DNA from: Utricularia gibba
Lineage: Eukaryota > Streptophyta > Magnoliopsida > Lamiales > Lentibulariaceae
Length of the DNA stretch: 64,000 nt
Direction of reading: 5' to 3'
Assembly: GCA_002189035.1 (NCBI GenBank)
Contig: NEEC01000030.1
Location: 1 to 64,000 of the forward strand
A program made the translations under genes and the position numbers. Each line of letters opens with the position of its first letter. Position 1 is the first letter of the stretch. Positions 40,357 to 49,798 of this stretch are shown here, one piece after another. Below the pieces are notes generated by a model. It saw only the letters and a list, made by a program, of their open reading frames with translations, searched no databases and had not been told where the DNA came from.

Positions 40357-41484
40357 TGATAAACGAAAAATTTACATGTCGTGGATGTAAATCTTCCTAT
40401 CAAATAAATTTATAACCTAACCCACATTCAAGCATAAAACAATTATGAGCATAGTGATTAGGGTCGAACACGAAGAGCAGGTGCTTGCTATGCGAAAGTT
40501 AATGCATGAAACTAGTGTCACGTTGGTAAAATTGGTCTTAGCTAGGAATAAGAGAGAACTACAATGGAATGTAGGAAAGAAAAGTAACAAGTTTTGGGCT
40601 TCGGTAGTTTATGGGATGGAATGGGTGATGCCTTGGGACTCTTAGGGGATGCATGCCTATCACTAAACAAGCTCACATAAATAAAAAATCATACAACTAA
40701 CTCACAAGATCTAGGTCTACCTGAATTCTTGTTTTTTCCCCTAATCTTTGGTCTACCTCTAATTAGGGTTGTTAAATTGGGTTTCACTACCTCCCTCTCC
40801 TAGATCTATCCTGGTTTGTTAAGGTAGTAGTGTGACTTATGATTTATTAGGTCTAAGGATGGATTAGCATATTTCTTCCCTCTTCACCCCAAGGCACCCC
40901 CCTCTAGGTGCTTAGCTACTCATGGCAATGGAAAGTAAAACATCTTCATAGCAGATACTAAGCAACATCCTGGCTACAAATGCTAAACAACAACGAGCAA
41001 TATAAAGCAGAAGTAGGGAAGACACTTTGTTCACACAAGAAATCCAAATCTAGTCTTAGCTAGGAAAAGTAAGCATCAAGAACTAAATTAAATCTTAAAA
41101 GAGAAGCCGTGTTCTTCTGGATCGTCTCCATCTTCTATCCTAGAAAAAATTTCAGAAACTTGTCGTGAGTCTCGAGTGGGAGATCTGCCTTCTCTCTCCA
41201 ACTTTTTCTCCTTTTGTCCAAAATCTCCCTTTTTTCCTCCTTTGTGTGTACCAATTTGTAGACTTTTGGACTCATCTTCTGCCACTACACTGTGCATATT
41301 CGGCTCCTTGGGATTTGTGTTGTGACCTGCACTGCATTATTCAAATAAAACTATAACTAAGACTAAATTGACACTACTACGGTACTTATGCACAAAAATA
41401 TAGAACTAGGCAATAAAGCATAATTTTTGTAGCACAAAATGAGTAAATTACATGCATTGAGACACTCAAAAATATGTGTAATCA
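40357..41484 (-). mobile_element. 5' LTR of the Athila-like element
   Basis: 1128 bp. The plus-strand text starts TGATAAACGAAAAATTTACA and ends TGTAATCA, giving TG...CA ends. It matches the 1127-bp solo LTR at 54726-55852 along its whole length. Shared blocks include CTATCAAATAAA, GAGCATAGTG, GGTGCTTGCTATG, CTAATCTTTGGTCTACCTCT, CTATCCTGGTTTGTTAAG and TGTAGCACAA. The sequence just outside (41485) is Tat-like element DNA, and no matching target duplication is found because the other LTR is missing. Short ORFs on either strand here are not genes. Confidence 0.88.
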
Positions 41485-41912
41485 CTAGGGGTCACATTTT
41501 GGCACTAGAGGCCGAATTGCTTGATCAACAAGCGTCTCGGCAGGGTCTCTTGGAAGACTTCGTTAACTCAGCCTGTTTTGCGGAACTCTCCGATATCTAT
41601 GCAGGGGATCTAATCGGCCTACTTCTATACCGTTAGAGGTGACAGTTCAGCCAGAAGTTCGGGCTTTCAATCATGGATCCGTGCTTCGATAGGATAAATC
41701 CCCTGACGAAGGATGAGAACATGCTAGATGTTATCGCGGACACGTTCCAAGCTCCGGAATTCGGGTTTGAAGCTGATCGGGTGCGGCTGATTGCGCTGAT
41801 TCGGGCGAGGATAGGGTGAGAGAATGACGCCAAGCTGAGAGCGAGGATGGAAAGACATACCGGTTCCTCTGCCGATCCTCCCGTTAATCCCCAAGCTCCT
41901 CCTGCACTTTAG
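41485..41912 (+). pseudogene. Antisense ORF remnant in the 3' region of the Tat-like element
   Basis: One plus-strand frame stays coding-like for about 135 codons (EAELLDQQASRQGLLEDF ... DPCFDRINPLTKDENMLD ... ADRVRLIALIRARIG ... VNPQAPPAL) and ends with TAG at 41910-41912. Three in-frame stops (TAG 41634, TGA 41640, TGA 41817) break it, and its N-terminal part was lost at the Athila LTR border. It runs opposite to gag-pol. Position and orientation match the antisense ORF known in Grande- and Retand-type Tat elements; its function is unknown. The assignment is inferred from position and not from a recognised domain. Confidence 0.5.
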
Positions 41913-42984
41913 TGATTTTTCTTAACTTGGTGTTTTTCCCCCTACTGTGGGGCTTTTTGAACATTTTTGGTATCCCGGTTCGGGATCCTCTTCTAGTTTA
42001 CTCAGTTTTTGCGCATCACCATCACCCTCGTTCATCTCCCTGTTCAATATGTTGCGTGATTCGCTGATCTCCTAGTGGGACTTCTCTGCATGCATACGTG
42101 CTAAGGGTATGACTCGGAACCCCCTCGCGAACTAAATAGTTTCTTTCGTTCGGGTGGATCTTCCATATCTTTCAGCCGAATTTATTCCAGGTGTGTTTGC
42201 CGACTCAAGGTCTGGTGGCGAGAACCCCCTTTGGGGCCTTTTTGGAGCTTATGCAGATGGTTTAGGCAAGTGAAACCCGAATCGTTCCAAGGCTTACCTT
42301 AATCAATAAGGCCTGGGTTTAGATGATGCCACATTTGGGGAAGCCCCAAGTTAGTTTGTGGCATCCATTGCAGGTTTAGACTCGAAATATTTGTCTGGGC
42401 TTTCGTGATTCAGGGGGTAGGTGCCCCCTTTGCCAACCCTCTTGTTGGGCTTTATGGCTTTGGTTTGCCTTAGTATTCCCTTACGCAAGCTGAACCGCTG
42501 CTAGGAAAGTAGACCCGGACCCCTCACGGGTTGGGTGACTTCCCCAATCCACATGGGCCCTCTTCCGGCCGAAATCCCATTGTTTTGAAAATGGGTAGAT
42601 CTGCTTTGGGTACTCTCGCCGTGTCAAGATTCTGGCGGTAAGGTTGGTACTTAAGGGCTTTTAGGGGCTTACGCATGCGGTTTAGGGAAACCGGTGCCCG
42701 AATTGCACAAGGGCTTACTCTTGTCACTGGCGCCTGGGTTTGGGAGATCACATACATATATATCAGGGGAAATCTTGAGTTGATTTGCTGTATCCCGCAG
42801 GCGACCTAGGAGATTTGCCTAGGCTTATGCTACTTGGCCAGGGCTTATGATTTAGATTTTTGAGGGTTTGCCTGGGCTTACGTGACTCGGCCACGGCTTA
42901 TGTTTCGTTTACTCATCTCCGCTTTGGAGGAATTTATAGCCACTTAAGTGTTTTCAGGGAGAAAGTACCGAATCGTGCGTAAAC
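41913..42984. other. Non-coding 3' region of the Tat-like element
   Basis: About 1.07 kb between the antisense ORF remnant and the integrase C terminus. I see no gene. It holds loosely repeated phrases such as GGGCTTATG and GCCTGGGTTT, and two similar stretches (around 42160-42350 and 42530-42740) that share CAAGG-CTTAC, GGCCTGGGTTT/GCGCCTGGGTTT and a GGGGAAG/GGGGAAATC ending, so a diverged ~400-bp duplication is likely. Confidence 0.5.
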
Positions 42985-44096
42985 TGGTGATAGAGATTGA
43001 TATTGAGCCAGTTAGGCGTAGAATTTCCTTAGGTGTGATGCATTCCACGACCTTGGGAATTCCACGCCATCTAACTGTTCTAGATGATACGCTCCTTTTC
43101 CGATTACCTTTGAAATCCGATAAGGACCTTCCTAGTTGCGGTCTAATTTTCCAACATGTCTCTGTGGTTGAATGCTTCGTTGCACCAAATCTCCCTCGGA
43201 GAATTCCCTTGAGGATACCGACTTGTTATAACTCTTCTCCGTTCTTCTCTGATAAGCCCCTAGTCGGCTATAGACGCTTTGGCGTTTTTCCTCCAACAGC
43301 TCCAACTCCAGTTTTCGCAAGTCAGCATTTTCCTCTTCGTTATAGCGCACCACCCGGTAGCTTTTCAAGGTTAGTTCAATCGGGCATACGGCTTCCAAAT
43401 TGTAAACCAATAAAAAGGGAGACTCTTCCGTGGTGGTTCGAGGGATGGTGCGATATGACCACAGCACCTCATCCAAGCGATCTGCCCATGACCCTCCAAA
43501 ATCTTGAAGCTTAGTCTTCATACCTAGCGGGAGCGTTCGATTTGTTACCTCTATGAGACCATTGCTCTGCGGGTGATACACCAAGGTGAAGTTGTGCTTG
43601 ACCGAATATTTATCCAAGAATACATCCATCCTCCCTCCAGTGAATTGGGTTCCGTTATCGGTCACTAGTTCTTGAGAAATCCCGAATCGGATGAAGATAT
43701 TTCTCCACAGAAATCGAATAACAGTCTCCTCTGATATTTTTGCCACGGCTTCAGCCTCCACCCATTTGGAGAAATATTCGACCCCCACGATGACGAATTT
43801 CCTTTGGCCTGAGGTTTGGGGAATGGCCCCATAATATCCACTCCCCACCGATCGAATGGGCATGAGAATGGAAGAGAGGTCAGGTCATTTACCGATTTTC
43901 TTGGTATGCTTGCATGGTACTGGGAAACTTTGCACTTCTTCACCATTTCGGTAATGTCCCACTTCATGGTGGGCCAATAATATCCGGTTCTCAGAGCTTT
44001 CCTGCACAAGGATCGTATCCCGATGTGGCTACCGCATTCCCCTTCATGCAGGTCGGTTATAAGTTCTTGAGAGCGCTTTGTCCCGATACACCTCAA
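42985..44096 (-). pseudogene. Integrase region of the Tat-like element
   Basis: The zinc-binding part is at 44090-43920 (HEGECGSHIGIRSL, then KCKVSQYHAS where the second Cys of the pair reads Tyr or Ser). The core has RWGVDIMGPFP (first Asp region, ~43850), LVTDNGTQF (second Asp, ~43660) and HPQSNGLIEVTNR with the Glu (~43560). The C-terminal GPYRISKVIGKGAYHLE module lies just after a stop at about 43130, and translation continues to LRKFY near 43000. Frames 44096-43665 and 43863-43132 overlap out of phase, so there is one frameshift plus one stop. Confidence 0.87.
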
Positions 44097-44268
44097 TAGG
44101 GGTCCATCTAATGATCTTCGTTAGAGAATTCCGTTTATCAGTGTATATCTCCTTGCTTTAATCTCCAGCTGTCGGGCTTCTGCTTTACCGGGTGGCTTTT
44201 CTCCGTTTTGCAGGTACCAGATGTAGGGCGACGTCCAATCTTCAAGGAAGCTCAACTGCGGAGAGATG

Positions 44269-44730
44269 TCATTTCCTAATCGTTGAGTAATATGATTTAT
44301 CGCTCGCAAAGTTACCGAGGGCTGATCCCGCAAAGTTACCGAGGGCAAGGCTGTCCGCGGATCTATTTTCCTCGCGTGCGATATGTGACAAAGTGTACTC
44401 CTTAAAGTTCCTTGCTAGCTCCTTCACCTTAGCACAGTATAGAGCCATCAAGGGGTCATGGGTTTCATATTCACTCGAATACTGTCCTTGTACTAGCCGT
44501 GAGTCCGTATAAACGTCGAGTTCTACAACACCGAGCTCCCTAGCTACTTTCATCCCTTCAAGCAAGGCCTCATATTCGGCTGCATTGTTAGAGGCGGGGA
44601 ATAGGAACTTCACCGTGATATAGATATGTTCTCTGTCCCGAGTTCGGATATCGATTCATCCACCGGCCCCGTTGTATGTGGAGCCGTCGACATACATTGT
44701 CCACCGGTCGTTGGTCTCTACGAAACAGTC
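44269..44730 (-). pseudogene. Archaeal-type RNase H of the Tat-like element
   Basis: A second RNase H domain follows the first. It begins with MYVDGSTYNGAGG (catalytic Asp, near 44690), shifts frame at about 44640, and continues with SNNAAEYEALLEGMKVAREL (catalytic Glu region), LDVYTDSRLVQGQY (catalytic Asp) and HIAREENRSADSLA. These are the motifs of the archaeal/plant-type RNase H acquired by Tat elements. The retained acidic residues contrast with the changed motif in the first RNase H. Confidence 0.82.
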
Positions 44731-45278
44731 AATAGGTCTAGTCCTTTCGACCACAAAATCGGCAAGAGGTCGGGCCTTGATCGCTGTTCTCAACTTAAAC
44801 TCAATATCCATTGTACTCAATTCGACCGCCCATTTGGCAACCCTTCCGGAAATCTCGGGTCGGACAGGATATTCTTCGAAGGCTGATTGGTGAACACCAC
44901 GACATGTCGATCTTGGAAATATCACCTCAACTTGGTGGCCACCATCTTTAGTACAAAGATGAATTTTTCTATCACTGTATACCAGGTTTCGGCTGGTAAT
45001 AGAACCTTGCTCACATAGTACACCGGCAAGTGTTTATCCACCGAGATGGTCGTCAAGACTGCGCTGACTGCAATAGGCGATATCGACAGATAAAGTCCTA
45101 GGGGCTCCCCTGCCTTCGAAGCCGCAAGAAGCGGGGGTGATGAGAGATATTCTTTGAGTTTTTCAAAGGCAATCTGGCAATCCTCTTTCCATTCGAAAGC
45201 ATTTCCTTTTTGCAAGACCTTGAAGAAAGATGCCGACTTATCGGCTGACCGAGATATGAAACGACTTAGGGCAGCCAA
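44731..45278 (-). pseudogene. First (gypsy-type) RNase H of the Tat-like element
   Basis: The frame 45278-44922 carries the RT-RNase H connection (MAALSRFISRSADKSASFF) and the domain start LGLYLSISPIAVSAVL, where active gypsy RNases H have a catalytic Asp (usually TDAS). That Asp is absent, as is usual in Tat elements, where this domain serves as a tether. VYYVSKVLLPAETWYTVIEK follows. The rest lies in the frame 44925-44656 (VAKWAVELSTMDIEFKLR, AIKARPLADFVVE). A frameshift lies at about 44925. Confidence 0.83.
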
Positions 45279-46239
45279 TTTACCTGTGAGGCTCTAGTAC
45301 TCCTTGAATGTCCTAGGGGGTTGCATTTCGCATATCGCCTTAATCTTCTCGTGGTCAGCCTCGATTCCTCTTTCTGATACGTAATGCCAAGGAACCGCTT
45401 TACACCCCGAAGCAACATTTCATCGGGTTGAGCTTTAATCCGTACGACCGACATAGAGAGAAACAAGAGTCCAAATACGCCAAATGATCTTCTTCATTCA
45501 TAGATTTCACGATCATATCGTCCACATACACCTCCATTGAGGTACCAATTTCAGAAGAGAATATTTTATTTATCAACCTCTGATAAGTTGCCCCAGCATT
45601 CTTCAAGCCGAAGGGCATCGCCACGTAGCAGTAAACCCCATCCTTGGTATAGAAGGTGGTTTTCGGTTGGTCTTTCTTGGCAACAAAGATTTGATGATAT
45701 CCCGAATAGGCATCCATGGTGCTCAGGAATCGGGACCCGGCAATGGCGTCCACCAGTTTATCGATCTTTGGCAAGGGGTAGGGATCCCTTTCACAGCAAG
45801 CGTTGAGGTCGGTGAAGTCGACGCACATTCTCCATTTTCCTCCGGGCTTTGGGACGAAGACCGGATTGGCTACCCATTCCGAGTACTGGATGTCCCTCAC
45901 GTAACCGGCTTCTAAGAGCTCCTATGTTTTCTCCTTGATAATTCGGCACTTTTCTTCGGAGAAGTGTCGTTGCTTCTGCCGAACCAGTTTTGCCCGCGGG
46001 TAGGTATCAATGTGATGCTCAGCGACGGATCGATCGATACCTACAAAGTTTGCAGCAGTCCAGGCGAAAATATCGGCATTCTTTATCAAAAGTTCAGCTA
46101 ACCTCCTCTCGAATCTGGTGTCTTCTGCATATCTCCTGGAACTAGTTGCACCGGCTTGTACCCCACCGGTTCCATTGCTTATCTGGGAGGCTCCCGGTGT
46201 TCCTTTTCCACCATCATTATCCTCGGCTTCTTCGCACAA
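45266..46239 (-). pseudogene. Reverse transcriptase of the Tat-like element
   Basis: The N-terminal part is at 46239-45922 (ELLIKNADIFAWTAANFVGI, a Tat-type sequence before RT). The palm is at 45900-45400, with ANPVFVPKPGGKWRMCVDF, DPYPLPKIDKLVDAIAG, MDAYSGYHQI and MPFGLKNAGATYQRL. The catalytic box is VYVDDMIVKS, the usual YVDD. The thumb and connection continue in 45466-45266. A stop separates the first two frames at 45921 and a frameshift separates palm and thumb near 45400-45466. Confidence 0.9.
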
Positions 46240-46276
46240 GGGTCTTGGCAGGAAGATACATAACAGGATTGAGCGG

Positions 46277-46666
46277 CTAGCTGGTCGATATCCAGTGTGC
46301 AGATGCCCTTGGCATAGGAAACTTGACTTTCAAATGCACTGTGGAGGGTAACATACCGAATTGGTTGATGCAGGGTCGGCCGAGAATGATGTTGTACGAG
46401 ACCTCTGAATCCAGAATCAAAAACTCTAGTCTTTCAGTCTGATTTCGTCCTAATGTGCTGAATGTCACGGGTAAGGTCATCTTCCCGACTGTTTGTACGG
46501 CCCGTTGGTCGAATGCGTACAGCTCCAGCCGCAGAAGACGGATGTCTCCCTCTTTGGACAACGCCAATGACTCGGCGACTTCCTTTTTCATGATGTTGTA
46601 GGAAGACCCTTGATCAATAAGAATCCTTCTTACCTTGGTGCTTCCGCATATTCCTGATATCACCAA
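46277..46666 (-). pseudogene. Protease of the Tat-like element
   Basis: A 129-codon frame with the active-site segment RRILIDQGSSYNIM (DQGSS in place of DTGSS or DGGSS; near 46600-46620) and the later ILDSEVSYNIILGRPCINQF, matching the two conserved strands of a retroviral-type aspartic protease. SSYNI replaces SSADI, so the Ala-Asp typical of active copies is absent. Whether this is decay or a lineage variant cannot be told here. Confidence 0.8.
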
Positions 46667-48360
46667 AGGTTCGTTTCGTGTGGCTGGGCCGACCGGAGTG
46701 TCCCTATCGGAGAAGTTAATCTCTTCCTTTTCCTAAGCAGCTTTCTCAATCGGGCATTTCCCAATCTCAAGGACTTCTCCTCTTCTGGCTTCGTCCAAAT
46801 ATATCTTCCGTGCTTTTCCGGATACATCAATTTCGGTCCCCCCAGATACCATATGGATTTCCCGAATGTAGGGGGGACTACCTTGTGCCTGGTTAGCATT
46901 TCTTGAACTTTCCGGTCTGTCTTGACCTCTATCGTGGTTCGCGACCCTACCAGCTCTTGGGGTTCCCTCCGCTGGTTTTGGTGGGAATTTTGGGTATCAG
47001 CCACCTCCGTTCCCCGTCTGTTCGTTACGTCCTCTTTTCCGGTCCGTCATCGGTGCGGGGTTCCGTATCGCGTTGTTTATCCCCCCGTCAACATGATATT
47101 GCTCGATCATCCTCTTCATTACTCGTAGTTGGCAGTATCGTGCTCGGTAGTCTTGTGTATCTCACAATAGGCATCTGTTCTGGTTGGTTCCACCTGATAT
47201 ACTTCGCGGCGCTTATTCGGCCTGGGCCCCAGTTAGGTTGGGTCTCTTGCTGCGGGATTGGACAGATCTCCACGTGGTTTTCCATCTCGGCCCTGAGGTC
47301 GTTGTCAACTCGGATGTATTTCATGATCTTCCTTAGCAATTCCCGAGATTCTTCGGTGGGACTTTGATAGACTCTGTCCCAGTTTCGACGTTCCTAAGGC
47401 CCGCTTCATTATCTCCACTCTCTCTTTTAAATCCAGTTGGACATCCTACACCAGGCAGTTGAATCGGTCGATGAATCTTCGCAAACTCTCTTTCCTGTGG
47501 TCGTATCGAATAGAATATAAGACTGCCTTTGAAGGCGGGGCTTCGATGTTGACAACGTATCAGGTGGTGAAGAGTAAGACCAACTCCCGATAAGATCCGA
47601 CACTGCATGGTTCTAAGTGTTTGAACCAAGTCTTCGCTCCCTTTTGGAGCGAGCAGGCAAATAGCTTGCACTTCATGGCTTCCGAATGTCGGACTGTGGC
47701 CATCCTCATATCGAAGTCGGTTACATGAGATATGGGGTCCCCTTTTCCATCATATGTGGGTAGTCCGTCAGGGACCCTAAATCCTCTTTCGGGTTCTTCG
47801 CTGATTAGATCATCCGAGAAAGGGTCAAAACGCAACGCAGGGGTTCTTGCAGCTCCCTCAATACTATTCTTCAACGCTAGATCAATGTCGGCAAGAACGT
47901 CTCCTCTTCCGGTGCAGAGATTCTGGTCAAAGGCATCCCTGAAGCCCCTACTCTCTTTCACTCCCGGTAGCATTCGCGCGGCAATGAGCTTTCGTCTTTC
48001 CCGGATCTGATCCAACTCTCTCTTCAGTTCTTCTTCCCTATTTTCTAAAATCTCATTAGTCTCGTCTCTCCTATCCGTTCCGGGCTCATAGATGACTTGT
48101 TTGCGCCTTTTCCTTTCCAGTATCTCTTCCTCGGTTTCGGACTCAGTCTTCGTGTCCGGGGTATTCTGGAATCAGGGGTTGCTTCTCCGCACGTGGTGCG
48201 GTTTCGGGTGTCCCCTCCTGGGCATGGAATTCAGACCCGAAGGTGCCCTGAAGTCGGCGAGGATTTCCGTTAGTAGGGCCTTCAATTGTTCCCTATGGGT
48301 GATCATAAGACCAAGGTCTTGTGCGTCAACCGGGTTGGTGGCTGTGCTATTTTCTGCCAT
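46660..48360 (-). pseudogene. gag of the Tat-like element
   Basis: The probable start is the ATG at 48360 (MAENSTATNPVDAQDLG). The capsid-like domain is in frame 48015-47560: DGLPTYDGKGDPISHVTDF, ATVRHSEAMKCKLFACSL and GAKTWFKHLEPCSVGSYREL, which is the standard Tat gag core. Downstream frames 47671-47333, 47339-47088 and 47004-46660 cover the rest and the gag-protease linker. At least four frame changes occur. No zinc knuckle can be confirmed across the breaks. Confidence 0.82.
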
Positions 48361-48420
48361 GATCAACACTTAGTGAATGGCTCTTGTGGATTTCTCGAGT
48401 GGGGTTGTATGAGGTCGGAT

Positions 48421-48440
48421 TACGCATAAACCACGCCCGT
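48421..48440. repeat. Fragment of the palindromic 61-bp repeat family
   Basis: Upstream of the Tat gag, TAAACCACGCCCGTGTG (within 48426-48443) matches one arm of the palindromic repeats at 51110-51345 exactly. The complementary arm is missing here. It lies exactly at the outer end of the satellite inverted repeat. Confidence 0.65.
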
Positions 48441-48915
48441 GTGGTGCTATTGCGAATGCACACGGGCTGGGCTTGAGCGTAAAGTCAGTTTTTCTTAACG
48501 CTGGGTTGTCATGAGCCCAGTGTGGTTCGACTCGATGAAAATCGTGATGCTTTTATTGAAGTTAAGATGTCACGAGAACCCCACACGGTTTTTTCAACGA
48601 TACACTTTATACTTGAGGAGGAGCTCTCGATGGTCACCCGGATCAGGCTGGAGGTCGTCACGAACTCGGGCCTAAAGTCAATTGTAGCCCGCCAGAAAAA
48701 CTGATGCATTTATTAACGTTGGGTTGTCACGAGCCGCGTACATGGTTTTCAAAGGAACACCTTCTCGTTTTGGGGCGGGTGCTCTCGAGGGGCACTTGGC
48801 CCGGGCCCCAGGTTCCATCTGGCTCATGAGCCCACTCAGGTCCGACTCGACGAAAATGATGATGCATTTGTTTAAATTTGGATGTCACGTGCACCCCACA
48901 TTTGTTGAGCGAGCA
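48441..48915 (+). repeat. Left arm of a satellite inverted duplication
   Basis: Satellite-like DNA in the same orientation as the main array (TCGACTCGATGAAAATC, ACTTTATACTTGAGGAGG, GATGCATTTATTAACG, GTGCACCCCACA). It is the reverse complement of 49181-49797, with much closer identity than either has to the rest of the array. Compared with the right arm it has two internal deletions, one near 48490-48495 and one of about 110-120 bp near 48515, bounded by ATGAGCC. Confidence 0.9.
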
Positions 48916-49180
48916 TATGAACCTTTATATGAATATATGAGTATATTCATATAGAATAAGTATATGAATACGAAAATATATATTTGTAATTGTTGCATCT
49001 AGCATGTTCTTGCATGCTTGAAAAAATAAATATGATTTAGAAAAATGCTGATTATAATCAACTTCACTTTGCAACCTCATGTTCTCGCATGTTTAAAAAT
49101 AGCAAAGGTTCAATGTTGGATATGATAGTTAACATAAACACAAAAAACGAATGCCTTTCTATTCATATACTCATTCCCCA
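48916..49180. other. AT-rich loop of the satellite inverted duplication
   Basis: 265 bp of AT-rich DNA unlike the satellite, with TATGAATATATGAGTATATT at the left and TATTCATATACTCATTCCCC at the right that are themselves inverted copies. No gene. It would form the loop if the arms pair. Confidence 0.75.
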
Positions 49181-49797
49181 TGCTCGCTCAACAAATGTGG
49201 GGTGCACGTGACATCCAAATTTCAACAAATTTTCGACGAATCATTTTCGTCGAGTCAGACCCGAGTGGGCTCATGAGCCAGACGGAACCCGGGGCCCGGG
49301 CTAAGTGCCCCTCGAGAGCGCCCGCCCCAAAACGAGAAGGTGTTCCTTTAAAAACAATGTACGCGGCTCGTGACAACCCAACGTTAATAAATGCATCAGT
49401 TTTTCTGGTGGACTACAACTGACTTTTGGCCTGAGTTTGGCACGACCTCCGGCCCAATCCGGGTGCCCCTCGAGAGCTCCTCCTCAAGTATAAAGTGTGT
49501 CGTTGAAAAAACCGTGTGGGGTTCTCGTGACATCCTAAATTCAATAAAAGCATCACGATTTTCATCGAGTCGAACCATACCGCTCATCAGCCAGACCGAA
49601 CCCGCGGCCCAAGCCAAGGGCCCCTCGACAGCGACCCCTCCCTCCCCCCCCCCCCCCCCCAAAACTAGAAGGTGTTTCATCAAAAAAATTTAGGTGGCTC
49701 ATGAAAACCTAGCGTTAAGAAATGCATCACTTTTTCCGCTGGGCTAAAACTGTCTTTGCGCTCGAGCCCGGCCCGTGTGCATCCACAACAACACCAC
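49181..49797 (-). repeat. Right arm of the satellite inverted duplication
   Basis: Satellite in reverse orientation, beginning TGCTCGCTCAACAAATGTGG (the inverse of the end of the left arm) and reaching CCCGTGTGCATCCACAACAA, which pairs with the start of the left arm. It spans about two monomers. A run of 17 C at 49644-49660 lies inside a segment missing from the left arm. The ORFs in it are satellite by-products. Confidence 0.9.
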
Positions 49798-49798
49798 A

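Larger units (their letters stand above)
32108..41484 (-). mobile_element. Athila-like Ty3/gypsy LTR retrotransposon, 3'-truncated and degenerate
   Basis: Read on the minus strand the order is 5' LTR (41484-40357), primer binding site, gag, protease, reverse transcriptase, RNase H, integrase, a third ORF, then a non-coding tail. The tRNA-Asp-type primer site, the LTR beginning TGATAAACG on the plus strand, and an extra ORF after integrase all match the Athila group of plant Ty3/gypsy elements. I find no second LTR at the low-coordinate end; the element runs straight into satellite at 32107. Frameshifts split gag, protease, RT and integrase, so it cannot move by itself. Its 5' LTR abuts the Tat-like element at 41485. 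Confidence 0.9.
41485..48420 (-). mobile_element. Tat-like Ty3/gypsy LTR retrotransposon, truncated at both ends
   Basis: On the minus strand the order is gag, protease, RT, RNase H, a second archaeal-type RNase H, integrase, then a long 3' region with an antisense (plus-strand) ORF remnant. The dual RNase H and the antisense ORF are established traits of the Tat lineage (Ogre, Grande, Retand and relatives). No LTR is recognised at either end. The 3' side is cut by the Athila-like LTR at 41484 and the 5' side meets the satellite inverted repeat at about 48441. Frameshifts and stops interrupt every domain. Confidence 0.87.

Noticed and set aside
43132-48015. Plus-strand ORFs opposite the Tat-like gag-pol (for example 42948-43514 and 46903-47367)
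   Set aside because: They are shadows of minus-strand domains with clear conserved motifs.
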